DNA from: Flavobacterium paronense
GTDB taxonomy: Bacteria > Bacteroidota > Bacteroidia > Flavobacteriales > Flavobacteriaceae
DNA: 64,000 nt
Reading direction: 5' to 3'
Assembly (NCBI RefSeq): GCF_030409795.1
Contig: NZ_JAUFQN010000019.1
Location: forward strand, 2,666,001 to 2,730,000
In this document: piece by piece, positions 52,064 to 59,293 of the stretch
Position numbering within the stretch: position 1 is the stretch's first letter
Layout: every line of letters begins with the position of its first letter
Position numbers and translations under genes: made by a program
The notes under the pieces: model-generated
Databases searched by the model: none
What the model saw: the letters and a program-made list of their open reading frames with translations, nothing else
Told to the model about the DNA's origin: nothing

Positions 52064-52540
52064 ATTTTAAGGTTAAAAATCGTCCTTCAATACCCGAATT
52101 TTTTAAAGCCAAAGCGTTCTCGTTGCCATAAGCTATAAATACACTTGGAGCACCAGGAGTTCCACCTTGAACACCTGAACATGAAAAAATTTAATTCTTC
52201 CTTTAACAAAAAGTATAGCATCTGCATCATTCCAAATATGTTGAAAGAAACATTTGGTTTCTGTTCTGGCAAAAATTAAAGCAATTCCATTACCATGAAA
52301 CTTTAATTTTTCTAACCACAATTCCATTCCTTTTCCGTAAGGAGGATTCAAATACACTCTTCCAAACCATTCTTTAACTAAACCATTATCCAAAGTTGTA
52401 AAATTAATTTTAGCATGAAGAAAAGGAGCATTAATTGGACTACAAGGGTCTAAATCGAAATCGCCTAAGCTTTTAACCAATTCAGGAGGAGTTAACCATT
52501 CTACAGTTGTATTTTGTGAACGTTCAAAAGAGGTGTCCAT
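52062..52540 (-). pseudogene. Phage-type DNA N6-adenine methyltransferase (Dam family), frameshifted
   Basis: From the ATG at 52540 the frame reads MDTSFERSQNTTVEWLTPPE, then FDLDPCSPINAPF and the catalytic VYLNPPYGKGMELW, the pattern of the phage Dam-type N6-adenine methyltransferase family. The frame is lost after RIKFFHV near 52175-52190. Shifting to another frame restores GVQGGTPGAPSVFIAYGNEN to a stop at 52062-52064, the expected family C-terminus. The total of 479 bases is one short of 160 codons, so one base is missing; a run of six A (plus strand, 52184-52189) is the likely place. It is either a true loss, a phase-variable tract, or a sequencing error. An intact enzyme would be about 159 residues. 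The stop overlaps a REP. Confidence 0.85.
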
Positions 52541-52660
52541 GTCGATTATTTTATTTTCCAAAGAAATTGATTTAACAAATACTATCCAATACACAATAAG
52601 TGTGATTCTGTTAAATTTTAATCTATTTAGCAATAACTTTAATTGCAATGGGCAACCACC

Positions 52661-52692
52661 GCTACCGCACGAATCCTTTCGTGTGGTATTCC
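52661..52692. repeat. Palindromic repeat, copy 1
   Basis: GCTACCGCACGAA-TCC-TTTCGTGTGGTATTCC. CACGAA/TTCGTG are inverted arms. A second copy with a 21-base insertion lies at 54964-55016. Confidence 0.65.
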
Positions 52693-52770
52693 AACAGGCA
52701 CAACAAAACCTCCCCAAAATTTTACAAGCGCAACCCAAAGTTATGCAATACACTAGGCGGAGTACGACTA

Positions 52771-52778
52771 TATCTTTG
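52771..52778 (+). promoter_or_regulatory. Putative -7 box of the cysteine-rich peptide gene
   Basis: TATCTTTG matches TAnnTTTG exactly and lies 29 bases before the start codon at 52808. No clear -33 TTTG is seen. Confidence 0.5.
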
Positions 52779-52807
52779 CCTCAGTAATAATCATTAAATC
52801 ATTTATC

Positions 52808-52930
52808 ATGAAAACAACAGCAAAATGCCAATGTGCACCTGTAAAGAAAAACACAGCATGTAACAATCCAAACTGTACTTGTACCGACTGTAACTGTGGA
52901 GACAATTGTACATGTAAAAGTTGTAAGTAA
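52808..52930 (+). CDS. Cysteine-rich metallothionein-like peptide
   Basis: A 40-residue peptide starting MKTTAKCQCAPVKKNTACNN and rich in C-x-C and C-xx-C pairs after that (CTCTDCNCGDNCTCKSCK at the end). Ten of 40 residues are Cys (positions 7, 9, 18, 23, 25, 28, 30, 34, 36, 39). This spacing suggests metal-thiolate binding like metallothioneins, although it does not match the classical bacterial SmtA form. A -7 box precedes it and a strong terminator follows, so it looks like a real monocistronic gene. The next gene encodes a regulator with a CxxC metal-binding-like domain, which supports a metal role. Function is inferred. Confidence 0.75.
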   Translation: MKTTAKCQCAPVKKNTACNNPNCTCTDCNCGDNCTCKSCK

Positions 52931-52950
52931 TCACCAACTGTTAGTCAATT

Positions 52951-52983
52951 TAAGCCGCCCTTATTTAAGTGGCGGCTTATTTA
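52951..52983 (+). terminator. Intrinsic terminator of the cysteine-rich gene
   Basis: TAAGCCGCC and GGCGGCTTA arms with an 11-base loop, 20 bases after the stop. Confidence 0.82.
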
Positions 52984-53010
52984 TTGCTGTCAAATACCTA
53001 ACTTTACCTT

Positions 53011-53586
53011 ATGGATGCTACAATACTATTAGTCAAAAACATGGTTTGCCAACGCTGCGTCATGGCGGTTGAGGCTATTTTAGCGGCAGGGTCAATAGCG
53101 TTTCAAAAGGTCACTTTCGGTGAAATTCATTTATCGGGTGCGCTATCCGCTGAACAAAAAGCCTACTTAAAGGAAAGCCTGGACAAAGTGGGCTTTGAAA
53201 TGATTGACAGCCAAACAGGCGGGATTGTAGAAAAAATTAAGCAACTGGTAATCAAGAGAGCCCGCAATGAAGTCCCCGATGCAGAAAGAAAAATAAAGCT
53301 TTCGCTATACCTGTCTGATAAAGTGCATCATGAGTATACCTATCTGAGCAGTTTATTTTCGGCGGTCGAAGGAAGAACCATAGAAAACTACTTTATTGAA
53401 CAACGTATCGAAAAAGCAAAAGAACTACTGATATACGATCAGCTTACCTTAGCAGAAATCGCCTTTGAACTGGAATACAGCAGTGCGGCGCATTTGTCTA
53501 ACCAGTTTAAAAAAATAACGGGTTTAACGCCTACTTACTTCAAAGCCATAGGAAGCCTGAAAAGAAAAGCTTTGGATAAGATATAA
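53011..53586 (+). CDS. AraC-type regulator with N-terminal HMA-like CxxC domain
   Basis: A 191-residue protein. Residues 1-75 have the layout of a heavy-metal-associated ferredoxin-like fold: KNMVCQRCVMAVEAIL contains Cys13 and Cys16 in the position of the GMxCxxC metal loop, followed by VTFGEIHLSG and a second helix. Residues about 90-185 are an AraC helix-turn-helix pair (IEKAKELLIYDQLTLAEIAF, then LEYSSAAHLSNQFKKITGLTP). It is therefore a candidate metal-responsive activator. It lies 80 bases after the cysteine-rich gene, in the same direction, behind that gene's terminator. Metal identity is unknown. Confidence 0.85.
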   Translation: MDATILLVKNMVCQRCVMAVEAILAAGSIAFQKVTFGEIHLSGALSAEQKAYLKESLDKVGFEMIDSQTGGIVEKIKQLVIKRARNEVPDAERKIKLSLYLSDKVHHEYTYLSSLFSAVEGRTIENYFIEQRIEKAKELLIYDQLTLAEIAFELEYSSAAHLSNQFKKITGLTPTYFKAIGSLKRKALDKI

Positions 53587-53616
53587 AAACTAACCGTCAG
53601 CTGCTGCTGTGAAATT

Positions 53617-53648
53617 AAAAAAGCCCGATAAAAAGTATTGGGCTTTTT
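53617..53648 (+). terminator. Intrinsic terminator of the AraC-type regulator
   Basis: AAAAAGCCC and GGGCTTTTT arms separated by 14 bases, about 31 bases after the stop. The left part GAAATTAAAAAAGCCCGATA recurs at 55.0 and 57.5 kb. Confidence 0.75.
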
Positions 53649-53751
53649 AGTTTCCCCTTAATGAAGACAGTTACAAATTTAACGATGTGATTCCCTTTAT
53701 AACTTTCAAAAAAAGTAAAGGATATAGCTTCGTGTAATTTTGCAGAAGGTG

Positions 53752-53994
53752 TTACTTATCATGCAGCCCAATTCCAAATCCAAACATGGCAGCTACCAGA
53801 GCAAGATGAATGATTAGCACTGCTTTTTGCCAAAAAGGCCTGTCATTCCATTTTTGTTCCTGATCAAAGGGGTCAAATGCCAGTCCAATTCCCAATGAAG
53901 CAACTGATTGCATATACTCTTTAGAGAAAAATGCCTGATACAATCCTAAAAGTAGAAACCCGATGTAAAGAAACTTGTTAAAAGATGTTTTCAT
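53752..53994 (-). CDS. Small two-helix membrane protein
   Basis: An 80-residue protein with two hydrophobic segments (FLYIGFLLLGLYQAFF and AVLIIHLALVAAMFGFGIG) separated by a polar loop with DPFDQEQKWNDRPFWQKA. It probably spans the inner membrane twice. The family is unknown to me. It is upstream of, and on the same strand as, nothing else that is tightly linked; the AraC gene on the same strand ends 67 bases away toward higher coordinates. Confidence 0.65.
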   Translation of the reverse strand: MKTSFNKFLYIGFLLLGLYQAFFSKEYMQSVASLGIGLAFDPFDQEQKWNDRPFWQKAVLIIHLALVAAMFGFGIGLHDK

Positions 53995-54061
53995 TTTGAT
54001 ACCATTTAATTTAATTCAAAATTACTGGCAGCAAATGTTGCAAAATTGTATTTTTAGGACA

Positions 54062-54877
54062 CTATAAAATTTCCCATATAATATATTCACCATCAATAGT
54101 ATTGGCAACTTTAAAGAACTCTTTTGGGTTATGGTGGGTGAGTTTTTTAAATTCCTTAATGAAGTAAGATTGGTCAAAATAACCACTTTCATAGGTGATT
54201 TCGGTTAAGGTTTTTATTTCTTTTTCGCCCAATTTTGCATCTATTGAGTTTCTAAATCTACAAATTCTTCTATATTCAATTGGCGAACATCCCATATGTT
54301 TATTAAAGTGCCGTTGAAATGTTTTAGTGTTATATCCCAGTTTTAGAGCAATCTCAGAAATAGCTGTTTCCTTAGTAGGATTGTTTACTAAATTAAGTGA
54401 CATGTCTAATTTTGAAAGTTCATCAGTATCTACATATTGGGAAATTAAAAATGTTTCCAACTTACTTATATCCAAATCCTCTGAGAATATGTTGTCCCCA
54501 AATGAACTCCAAGTGCTGCTTTTTAATTCCTGAGAAAAATCAGAGGCAATGGTTTGATAATTTTCCCGAAAGAACCTGCTTATTCCCAAGGGTTTAAATA
54601 TTATAGCGATTTCTTGTAGTTGACCTGTGTAATCAACCAAAACAGGACAAGTATATTTTCCGAGTATTTCAATTGATACCCGGGAATTTGTACTCTCTAC
54701 AATCTCAACCTGATATTTTTGTCTTTGTATAAAGGCGCCTTTGAAAAAGGAAAGACCTGTATTATAATGAGGAAATGCTAAATACCTAAGTTTCGAGGAA
54801 GATTCTCCTGAATAAAAGTAAAAACACTCTATATGTTTTTTGAGAATAAGCGAAGTGGGAATTATAGTTTTTAGCAC
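54062..54877 (-). CDS. AraC family transcriptional regulator
   Basis: A 271-residue regulator. The N-terminal about 165 residues form a beta-rich sensing domain (FYFYSGESSSKLRYLAFP, VLVDYTGQLQEIAIIFKP) of the type common in Bacteroidetes AraC proteins. The C-terminal helix-turn-helix pair spans about 175-260 (ISEIALKLGYNTKTFQRHFN, KHMGCSPIEYRRICRFRN, SGYFDQSYFIKEFKKLTHHN). No obvious target gene adjoins it apart from the small membrane protein. Confidence 0.88.
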   Translation of the reverse strand: MLKTIIPTSLILKKHIECFYFYSGESSSKLRYLAFPHYNTGLSFFKGAFIQRQKYQVEIVESTNSRVSIEILGKYTCPVLVDYTGQLQEIAIIFKPLGISRFFRENYQTIASDFSQELKSSTWSSFGDNIFSEDLDISKLETFLISQYVDTDELSKLDMSLNLVNNPTKETAISEIALKLGYNTKTFQRHFNKHMGCSPIEYRRICRFRNSIDAKLGEKEIKTLTEITYESGYFDQSYFIKEFKKLTHHNPKEFFKVANTIDGEYIIWEIL

Positions 54878-54963
54878 TTTTTTAAAATAGACCTTAAAGT
54901 TACTAAAAAACTGAAAACCGCAATGACGTTAACTCATTGACTATAAACAAAAAGACCTCCCCA

Positions 54964-55016
54964 GCTACCGCACGAAATCGAAGATTCGACGAAGTCAATC
55001 CTTTCGTGTGGTATTC
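54964..55016. repeat. Palindromic repeat, copy 2 with insertion
   Basis: GCTACCGCACGAA at 54964-54976 and ATCCTTTCGTGTGGTATTC at 54998-55016 match copy 1 (52661-52692); between them lie 21 extra bases containing TCGAAGATTCGA, itself a palindrome. The short words before it (CCTCCCCA) also occur near copy 1. Confidence 0.65.
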
Positions 55017-55033
55017 TATAGTATAGAAATTAA

Positions 55034-55063
55034 AAAAGCCCGATACTTTCGTATCGGGCTTTT
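55034..55063 (-). terminator. Intrinsic terminator of the RCC1-repeat gene
   Basis: Perfect AAAAGCCCGATAC-TTTC-GTATCGGGCTTTT hairpin, 22 bases after the minus-strand stop. The same sequence recurs partly at 53.6, 56.65 and 57.5 kb. Confidence 0.88.
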
Positions 55064-55084
55064 ATTTCTACAAGTAAATTATAA

Positions 55085-56464
55085 TTACTCCTTAATCACT
55101 TTCATCGTTTTCATCAAACCATCAGCGTATACTTTTACGAAATAGGTTCCAGATGGTAAGGCTGAAACATCAATGTTTCCTTCGGTTGCATTTATAGCTT
55201 TTGTGATTATCTCTTGACTTAATAAATTATAGATAGCTATAGATGTAATTTCATTATCAAACGAAATTGTTAAGATATCTTTTATCGGGTTTGGATACAC
55301 TTTTAATTTATCTGCAATTTCAAAACCATTTACAGCTAACCCAACAGAAGTTGGGCAAGAAATGGCAACGGGTGTGTTTTGAACTGTAACAGAGGAGTTG
55401 TTACCTAAAATATAATTAGAATTACTACCCCAAGCCCATAGTGTTCCATCGGATTTTATAGCATGACAAGTATTTCTACCAGCACTAATTTGTCCTGTTG
55501 CAAAAAATGTTGTACCGCCGGTTCGGGTAGGCACATTACGATTTGTGGCGGTCAAATCTCCAACTTGTCTAAAAACATTTTCTCCCCATGACCATACCGA
55601 TCCATCAACTTGAATTGCTGTTGCATGAAACCCACCTGCATCAAAACTTGTCCAAGTGGTTACTGTACCTATTTGCGTTGGAACACGAACTGCTCCAAAA
55701 TTTCCAACTCCTACTTGACCTTCATTATTTCTGCCCCAACCCCAAAGTGTTCCGTTACTTTTTTGTGCTAAACTTAACGGACCGCCAGCCGACACTTTTA
55801 CCCAATCAGTATCTGTGCCAATTTGTATTGGTACAAGTGAACTAACATTTGTGCCATTTCCTAAATTACCATATCCATTATCTCCCCAAGCCCAAAGTGT
55901 GCCATCAGATCTTACAGCAAGCATGTGCCAAACACCAGCATCAGCACTGATGTATGTTGCTGTTCCACCAACACGAGTGTGGTTGTTATTTCTAATCGTT
56001 GTGCCATCGCCTAATTCTCCATGATCATTGTTCCCCCAAACCCAAAGTTCGCCATTTGTTTTCAAACAACTTGAAAAACTTTCTCCGCATGATGGTTGTG
56101 CCCAATCGTTAAGTATTCCTATTTGTAAAGGTGTTGTACGGTATGTACCGCCAGCTGGGCTAACTTGTCCATTAGTATTATAGCCCCAACCCCAAAGCGT
56201 GCCATCAGTTTTCGTAGCCAAACAAAATGCTCCATTGGCAGAAATATTATTCCAATTGGTTGCTGTACTAATTTGTTTTGGGATTGTTCTAGTTGTTGTT
56301 GAACCATCTCCCACTTGACCGCTGTCGTTTAAACCCCATGCCCAAAGTGAGCCATCTACTTTTTTTGCTAATGTATGATTAAATCCACCAACGACTTTCT
56401 CCCAACATTGTCCAAACGATTGAATACTTATTGCTATTAATAAAATTGTAATTATTTTTTTCAT
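55085..56464 (-). CDS. Secreted RCC1-repeat protein with T9SS sorting tail
   Basis: A 459-residue exported protein. Signal peptide KKIITILLIAISIQSFGQ, then about seven RCC1-type blades of the form SLWAWGLNDSGQVGDGST and TLWGWGYNTNGQVS, which build a seven-bladed propeller. The C-terminal about 75 residues (KVYPNPIKDILTISF, IYNLLSQEI, SGTYFVKVYADG) are a type A T9SS sorting domain. The ATG at 56464 is chosen because the signal peptide begins there; the longer frame from 56527 adds a non-signal stretch. Binding partner unknown. Confidence 0.9.
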   Translation of the reverse strand: MKKIITILLIAISIQSFGQCWEKVVGGFNHTLAKKVDGSLWAWGLNDSGQVGDGSTTTRTIPKQISTATNWNNISANGAFCLATKTDGTLWGWGYNTNGQVSPAGGTYRTTPLQIGILNDWAQPSCGESFSSCLKTNGELWVWGNNDHGELGDGTTIRNNNHTRVGGTATYISADAGVWHMLAVRSDGTLWAWGDNGYGNLGNGTNVSSLVPIQIGTDTDWVKVSAGGPLSLAQKSNGTLWGWGRNNEGQVGVGNFGAVRVPTQIGTVTTWTSFDAGGFHATAIQVDGSVWSWGENVFRQVGDLTATNRNVPTRTGGTTFFATGQISAGRNTCHAIKSDGTLWAWGSNSNYILGNNSSVTVQNTPVAISCPTSVGLAVNGFEIADKLKVYPNPIKDILTISFDNEITSIAIYNLLSQEIITKAINATEGNIDVSALPSGTYFVKVYADGLMKTMKVIKE

Positions 56465-56550
56465 GTTTTTAATTTGTTTAATTTTCTGACAGTTACAAAC
56501 ATATAGATTTATAATGACTTCTAACAATTCATCTTACAATAATAGCGTAA

Positions 56551-56630
56551 ATAAAAAAAGAACAACATTTTCATGTTACTCTTTTATGCTCCCCCCCATT
56601 ATTATCGGGACTGATTAACAGTCAAATGCG
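56551..56630 (-). pseudogene. Broken copy of the tRNA-Asn 3' half and its terminator
   Basis: The strings ATAAAAAAAGA-CAACATTTTCATGTTACTCTTTTATGCTCCC (first 40 bases) and CTGATTAACAGTCAAATGC (56611-56629) match the terminator, the acceptor end and the anticodon arm of the intact tRNA-Asn at 57711-57784. The T-arm is deleted or scrambled, so it cannot fold. It is a relic of a duplication, 1.1 kb from the intact gene. Confidence 0.8.
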
Positions 56631-56646
56631 TTGTATTCTTTAAATT

Positions 56647-56677
56647 AAAAAGCCCAAAACTTTCGTATCGGGCTTTT
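56647..56677 (-). terminator. Terminator-like hairpin after the lipoprotein gene
   Basis: AAAAGCCC/GGGCTTTT arms with a long loop. Its right arm GTATCGGGC belongs to the repeated hairpin, but the left arm has changed (AAGCCCAAAAC), so the stem is shortened. Confidence 0.6.
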
Positions 56678-56701
56678 GTCTGAATTTGCATTGCTAAACT
56701 A

Positions 56702-57424
56702 CTAATAATAATACCTCAAAATACTGCTGGTATTGGTGCCCGCATAATGTGACACCGGGAAATCATTTGCATTATACGTATAATGTTGCTCTGTTGTAGA
56801 AACAGCGCCTCCGTTTTCAGAGTAGTTCCATAGTATTTGGTTGTGACTTTGTTGTTCAAACCCAATCACATTTTTGAAAGGGCTGTTTTTAGTATCATAA
56901 ACGTAAGTGTTCGTTTTTATAACTGTCCCCGTATCTTCAATACGGCTGCTTATGGAGCCGTTGCTCATGGTGATGCTATTATGGGATACTACCGTATTCT
57001 GAGTAGTTAAATCGCCACTATAAACAATGGTGGAATAATTCCCATCAGGAGTATAGGTGTAGACTTCCCTTGTACCGGTTCCGTTGCTATAATTCAATTT
57101 CACAGTTGACTCCAGGCGGTTATCAGTATTGAAGTTGTACACATTGCTTCCCGTTAACGTATTGTCAATATCAAAATACTCTATTTTTGTGATTACATCT
57201 CCTGTATAGGTATATACGCCTCTTCGGATATAGTTGGTAGTAGAAAGCACCGCTTCAACTATTTTTTTACCATTGTAGGTATAGTTAGTGGTAAAAACTC
57301 CAGCCGGGTCGGTGTCAACTATTTTTTTAACCAGGATTTCATCTGGTGGTGTAGTAGTACTATCACCCGAAGAACATGATTGCAATACAACAAAGAGCAG
57401 CGATAGTAAGGCTAGTTTTTTCAT
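56702..57424 (-). CDS. Lipoprotein with YD-like beta repeats, unknown function
   Basis: A 240-residue lipoprotein (lipobox VLQSCSSG, Cys17). The mature part is made of short beta strands rich in Tyr, Thr and Asn (NYTYNGKKIVEAVLS, VYTYTGDVITKIEYFD, VYTYTPDGNYSTIVYSG), like RHS/YD-repeat or Bacteroidetes DUF4595-type surface proteins. It lies between the intact tRNA-Asn and its broken copy, with repeated hairpins on both sides, so it may have been brought in or duplicated with them. Function unknown. Confidence 0.75.
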   Translation of the reverse strand: MKKLALLSLLFVVLQSCSSGDSTTTPPDEILVKKIVDTDPAGVFTTNYTYNGKKIVEAVLSTTNYIRRGVYTYTGDVITKIEYFDIDNTLTGSNVYNFNTDNRLESTVKLNYSNGTGTREVYTYTPDGNYSTIVYSGDLTTQNTVVSHNSITMSNGSISSRIEDTGTVIKTNTYVYDTKNSPFKNVIGFEQQSHNQILWNYSENGGAVSTTEQHYTYNANDFPVSHYAGTNTSSILRYYY

Positions 57425-57520
57425 TAGGCGGGTTTGGAATGTTTAGGCAAAAATAACAAAATAGTAATGCAAACCACATGTATGAATAGATGGGGACAGG
57501 TGCTTTTAATGTGAAATTAA

Positions 57521-57543
57521 AAAAGCCCGATACTTTCGTATCG
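57521..57543. repeat. Truncated copy of the dispersed hairpin
   Basis: AAAAGCCCGATACTTTCGTATCG stops where the others continue to GGGC; the right arm is lost, leaving a 6-bp stem. The upstream words GTGAAATTAAAAAAGCCCGA match the copy at 53.6 kb. Confidence 0.7.
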
Positions 57544-57554
57544 ATAAGTTGCAT

Positions 57555-57597
57555 AACGAACTAAAGTTCGTGTACCTGACTGCCACTGGCAGTCCTC
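57555..57597. repeat. Two short palindromes near the tRNA-Asn gene
   Basis: ACGAACTAAAGTTCGT followed by GACTGCCACTGGCAGTC. Both are perfect or near-perfect inverted repeats. No gene is supported in 57425-57710. Confidence 0.55.
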
Positions 57598-57676
57598 CTC
57601 TTACTATCACACAAGCAAAGCGACTGCCGAAGGAAATCTCTCATGGGCTCTTCTCGCCCCTGAATAACACGCATAA

Positions 57677-57708
57677 AAAAAGAGCAACATTTACATGTTA
57701 CTCTTTTA
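57677..57708 (-). terminator. Terminator of tRNA-Asn
   Basis: On the minus strand AAAAGAGTAACAT-GTAA-ATGTTGCTCTTTT, with one mismatch, is followed by a T run immediately after the tRNA 3' end. Confidence 0.8.
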
Positions 57709-57710
57709 TG

Positions 57711-57784
57711 CTCCCTCTCTTGGGCTCGAACCAAGGACCCTCTGATTAACAGTCAGATGCTCTAACCAACTGAGCTAAGAAGGA
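57711..57784 (-). tRNA. tRNA-Asn (GTT)
   Basis: Read on the minus strand the 74 bases fold as a cloverleaf: acceptor TCCTTCT/AGAGGGA, D-stem GCTC/GAGC, anticodon stem TCTGA/TCAGA with loop CTGTTAA giving anticodon GTT, T-arm CTTGG-TTCGAGC-CCAAG and discriminator G. The CCA end is not encoded. Confidence 0.95.
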
Positions 57785-57868
57785 AGGTGTGTTACCTTTT
57801 AAAGCGGTTGCAAATATAATGCGATTTTTATTTTCTACAAATAATTTTAAAGAAAATTTTAAAAAATG

Positions 57869-59215
57869 TTATTTGTGAAAAATCGCCTTATAAATATCAT
57901 TCCCATTGGCAAACAGCAATAACGAAATAAGTAATACAAAGCCAACCATTTGGGCATTTTCTAAGAACTTATCGCTAGGTTTTTTGCCGCTGATTATTTC
58001 GTATAATAAAAACATCACATGCCCACCATCTAAAGCCGGAATAGGTAACAAATTCATTACCCCAAGCATAATAGACAACAAAGCTGTAATGCTCCAAAAT
58101 GCTTCCCAGCTCCAAGTATGCGGAAATATATTAAAGATAGCTGCAAAACCACCTACGCCTTTGTAGGCTCCGGTGCTAGGAGAGAAAATAGCTTTTAGTT
58201 GTTTGCCATAACTGGCCAATTGTGCAAAACCTTTGTGAATTCCAACCGGAATAGATTCAAAGAAACCAAATTCGGCTTTGCTTATTTTGTATAATCCCAA
58301 TTTCTCTATATCGTCATACGGAATTTTTGAAGCATACATAACTCCCAATTTGGCGCTATCACTAACTTTTATATTGACTGCAACTTCCTTATTATCTCTC
58401 TGGATAAGTACCGGAACGGTTTTCCCTTTTAAAGTATCTAAGGCAGCTATAAATTCATCTGCAAACTTTACCGGTTTTCCGTTAAGGCTGGTAATAATAT
58501 CTTTGGGTTTAAGTATGCCTTTATTTTGAGAATCCTCCTGAACTTCTCTAACAATAAAAGGAACTCGAAGTTCTAACAACGATTCTCTTTTCCCCTGCAT
58601 CAATTGGTCGATAAAGTTTACCGGGAAATGTACTTTTACTTCCTGACCATCACGGAGCACGACTATTTCTTTAGAAAAAAGGGCCTTTTCATTAGCTTCA
58701 TAAAAACGCTCTACTTTTTCACCATCAATAGATACTAATTTATCGCCTGTCTTTAATCCGGCTTTCTGCACCACGGGATTGGCAATCCAAATACCATCTT
58801 TTACTTCGTTATTAGCAATATATTGTTCGCCATAAAAAAAGGTCATCCCAATATAAATGATAAACGCCAAAATGAAGTTCACCGTAACACCACCAAGCAT
58901 GATGATTAAACGTTGCCAAGCTGGTTTAGAACGGAATTCCCATGGTTGTGGTGGTAAAGCCATTTGCTCTTTGTCCATGCTTTCGTCTATCATTCCTGAT
59001 ATTTTTACATAGCCTCCAAGAGGTAACCAACCTATTCCGTATTCGGTTTCGCCGATTTTCTTTTTTAATAATGAATATTTGATATCAAAAAACAAGTAGA
59101 ACTTTTCTACTCGTGTTTTAAATAATTTGGCCGGAATAAAATGCCCTAATTCGTGAAGTATAATTAGTATTGATAAACTCAGTAAAAATTGAGATAATTT
59201 GATTGCAATTTCCAT
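57869..59215 (-). CDS. rseP: Site-2 zinc metalloprotease RseP
   Basis: Inner-membrane protease that cuts transmembrane segments of regulatory proteins such as anti-sigma factors. Zinc motif HELGH at residues 21-25 in TM1; the third ligand lies in NLLPIPALDGGH in a C-terminal helix. Two PDZ-like regions occupy the middle (around VQKAGLKTGDKLVSIDGEKV and ILKPKDIITSLNGKPVK). The 448-residue length fits. A TAnnTTTG box precedes it, and it has its own short transcript next to tRNA-Asn. Confidence 0.95.
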   Translation of the reverse strand: MEIAIKLSQFLLSLSILIILHELGHFIPAKLFKTRVEKFYLFFDIKYSLLKKKIGETEYGIGWLPLGGYVKISGMIDESMDKEQMALPPQPWEFRSKPAWQRLIIMLGGVTVNFILAFIIYIGMTFFYGEQYIANNEVKDGIWIANPVVQKAGLKTGDKLVSIDGEKVERFYEANEKALFSKEIVVLRDGQEVKVHFPVNFIDQLMQGKRESLLELRVPFIVREVQEDSQNKGILKPKDIITSLNGKPVKFADEFIAALDTLKGKTVPVLIQRDNKEVAVNIKVSDSAKLGVMYASKIPYDDIEKLGLYKISKAEFGFFESIPVGIHKGFAQLASYGKQLKAIFSPSTGAYKGVGGFAAIFNIFPHTWSWEAFWSITALLSIMLGVMNLLPIPALDGGHVMFLLYEIISGKKPSDKFLENAQMVGFVLLISLLLFANGNDIYKAIFHK

Positions 59216-59244
59216 TTCTTATGTATCGATTTCTTTTAAACGCA

Positions 59245-59252
59245 CAAAAGTA
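59245..59252 (-). promoter_or_regulatory. Putative -7 box of rseP
   Basis: CAAAAGTA on plus gives TACTTTTG on the minus strand, a perfect TAnnTTTG, 30 bases before the start codon. No good -33 match was found. Confidence 0.5.
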
Positions 59253-59293
59253 AGGTTTCCGCCTTACTCTTGCACATAATAGTTTGTTTTAGG

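Noticed and set aside
52541..52753. N-terminal extension of the adenine methyltransferase frame up to 52753
   Set aside because: The extension runs through a palindromic repeat, is rich in Cys and Trp codons with no family similarity, and the family N-terminus begins at the ATG at 52540.
57549..57749. Open frame crossing the tRNA-Asn gene
   Set aside because: It overlaps the tRNA and its terminator and encodes no recognisable protein.
56551..57784. Integrated phage or island at tRNA-Asn
   Set aside because: No integrase, phage or conjugation gene lies between the tRNA and its broken copy; only a lipoprotein gene is there, so the footprint is noted but not called an island.
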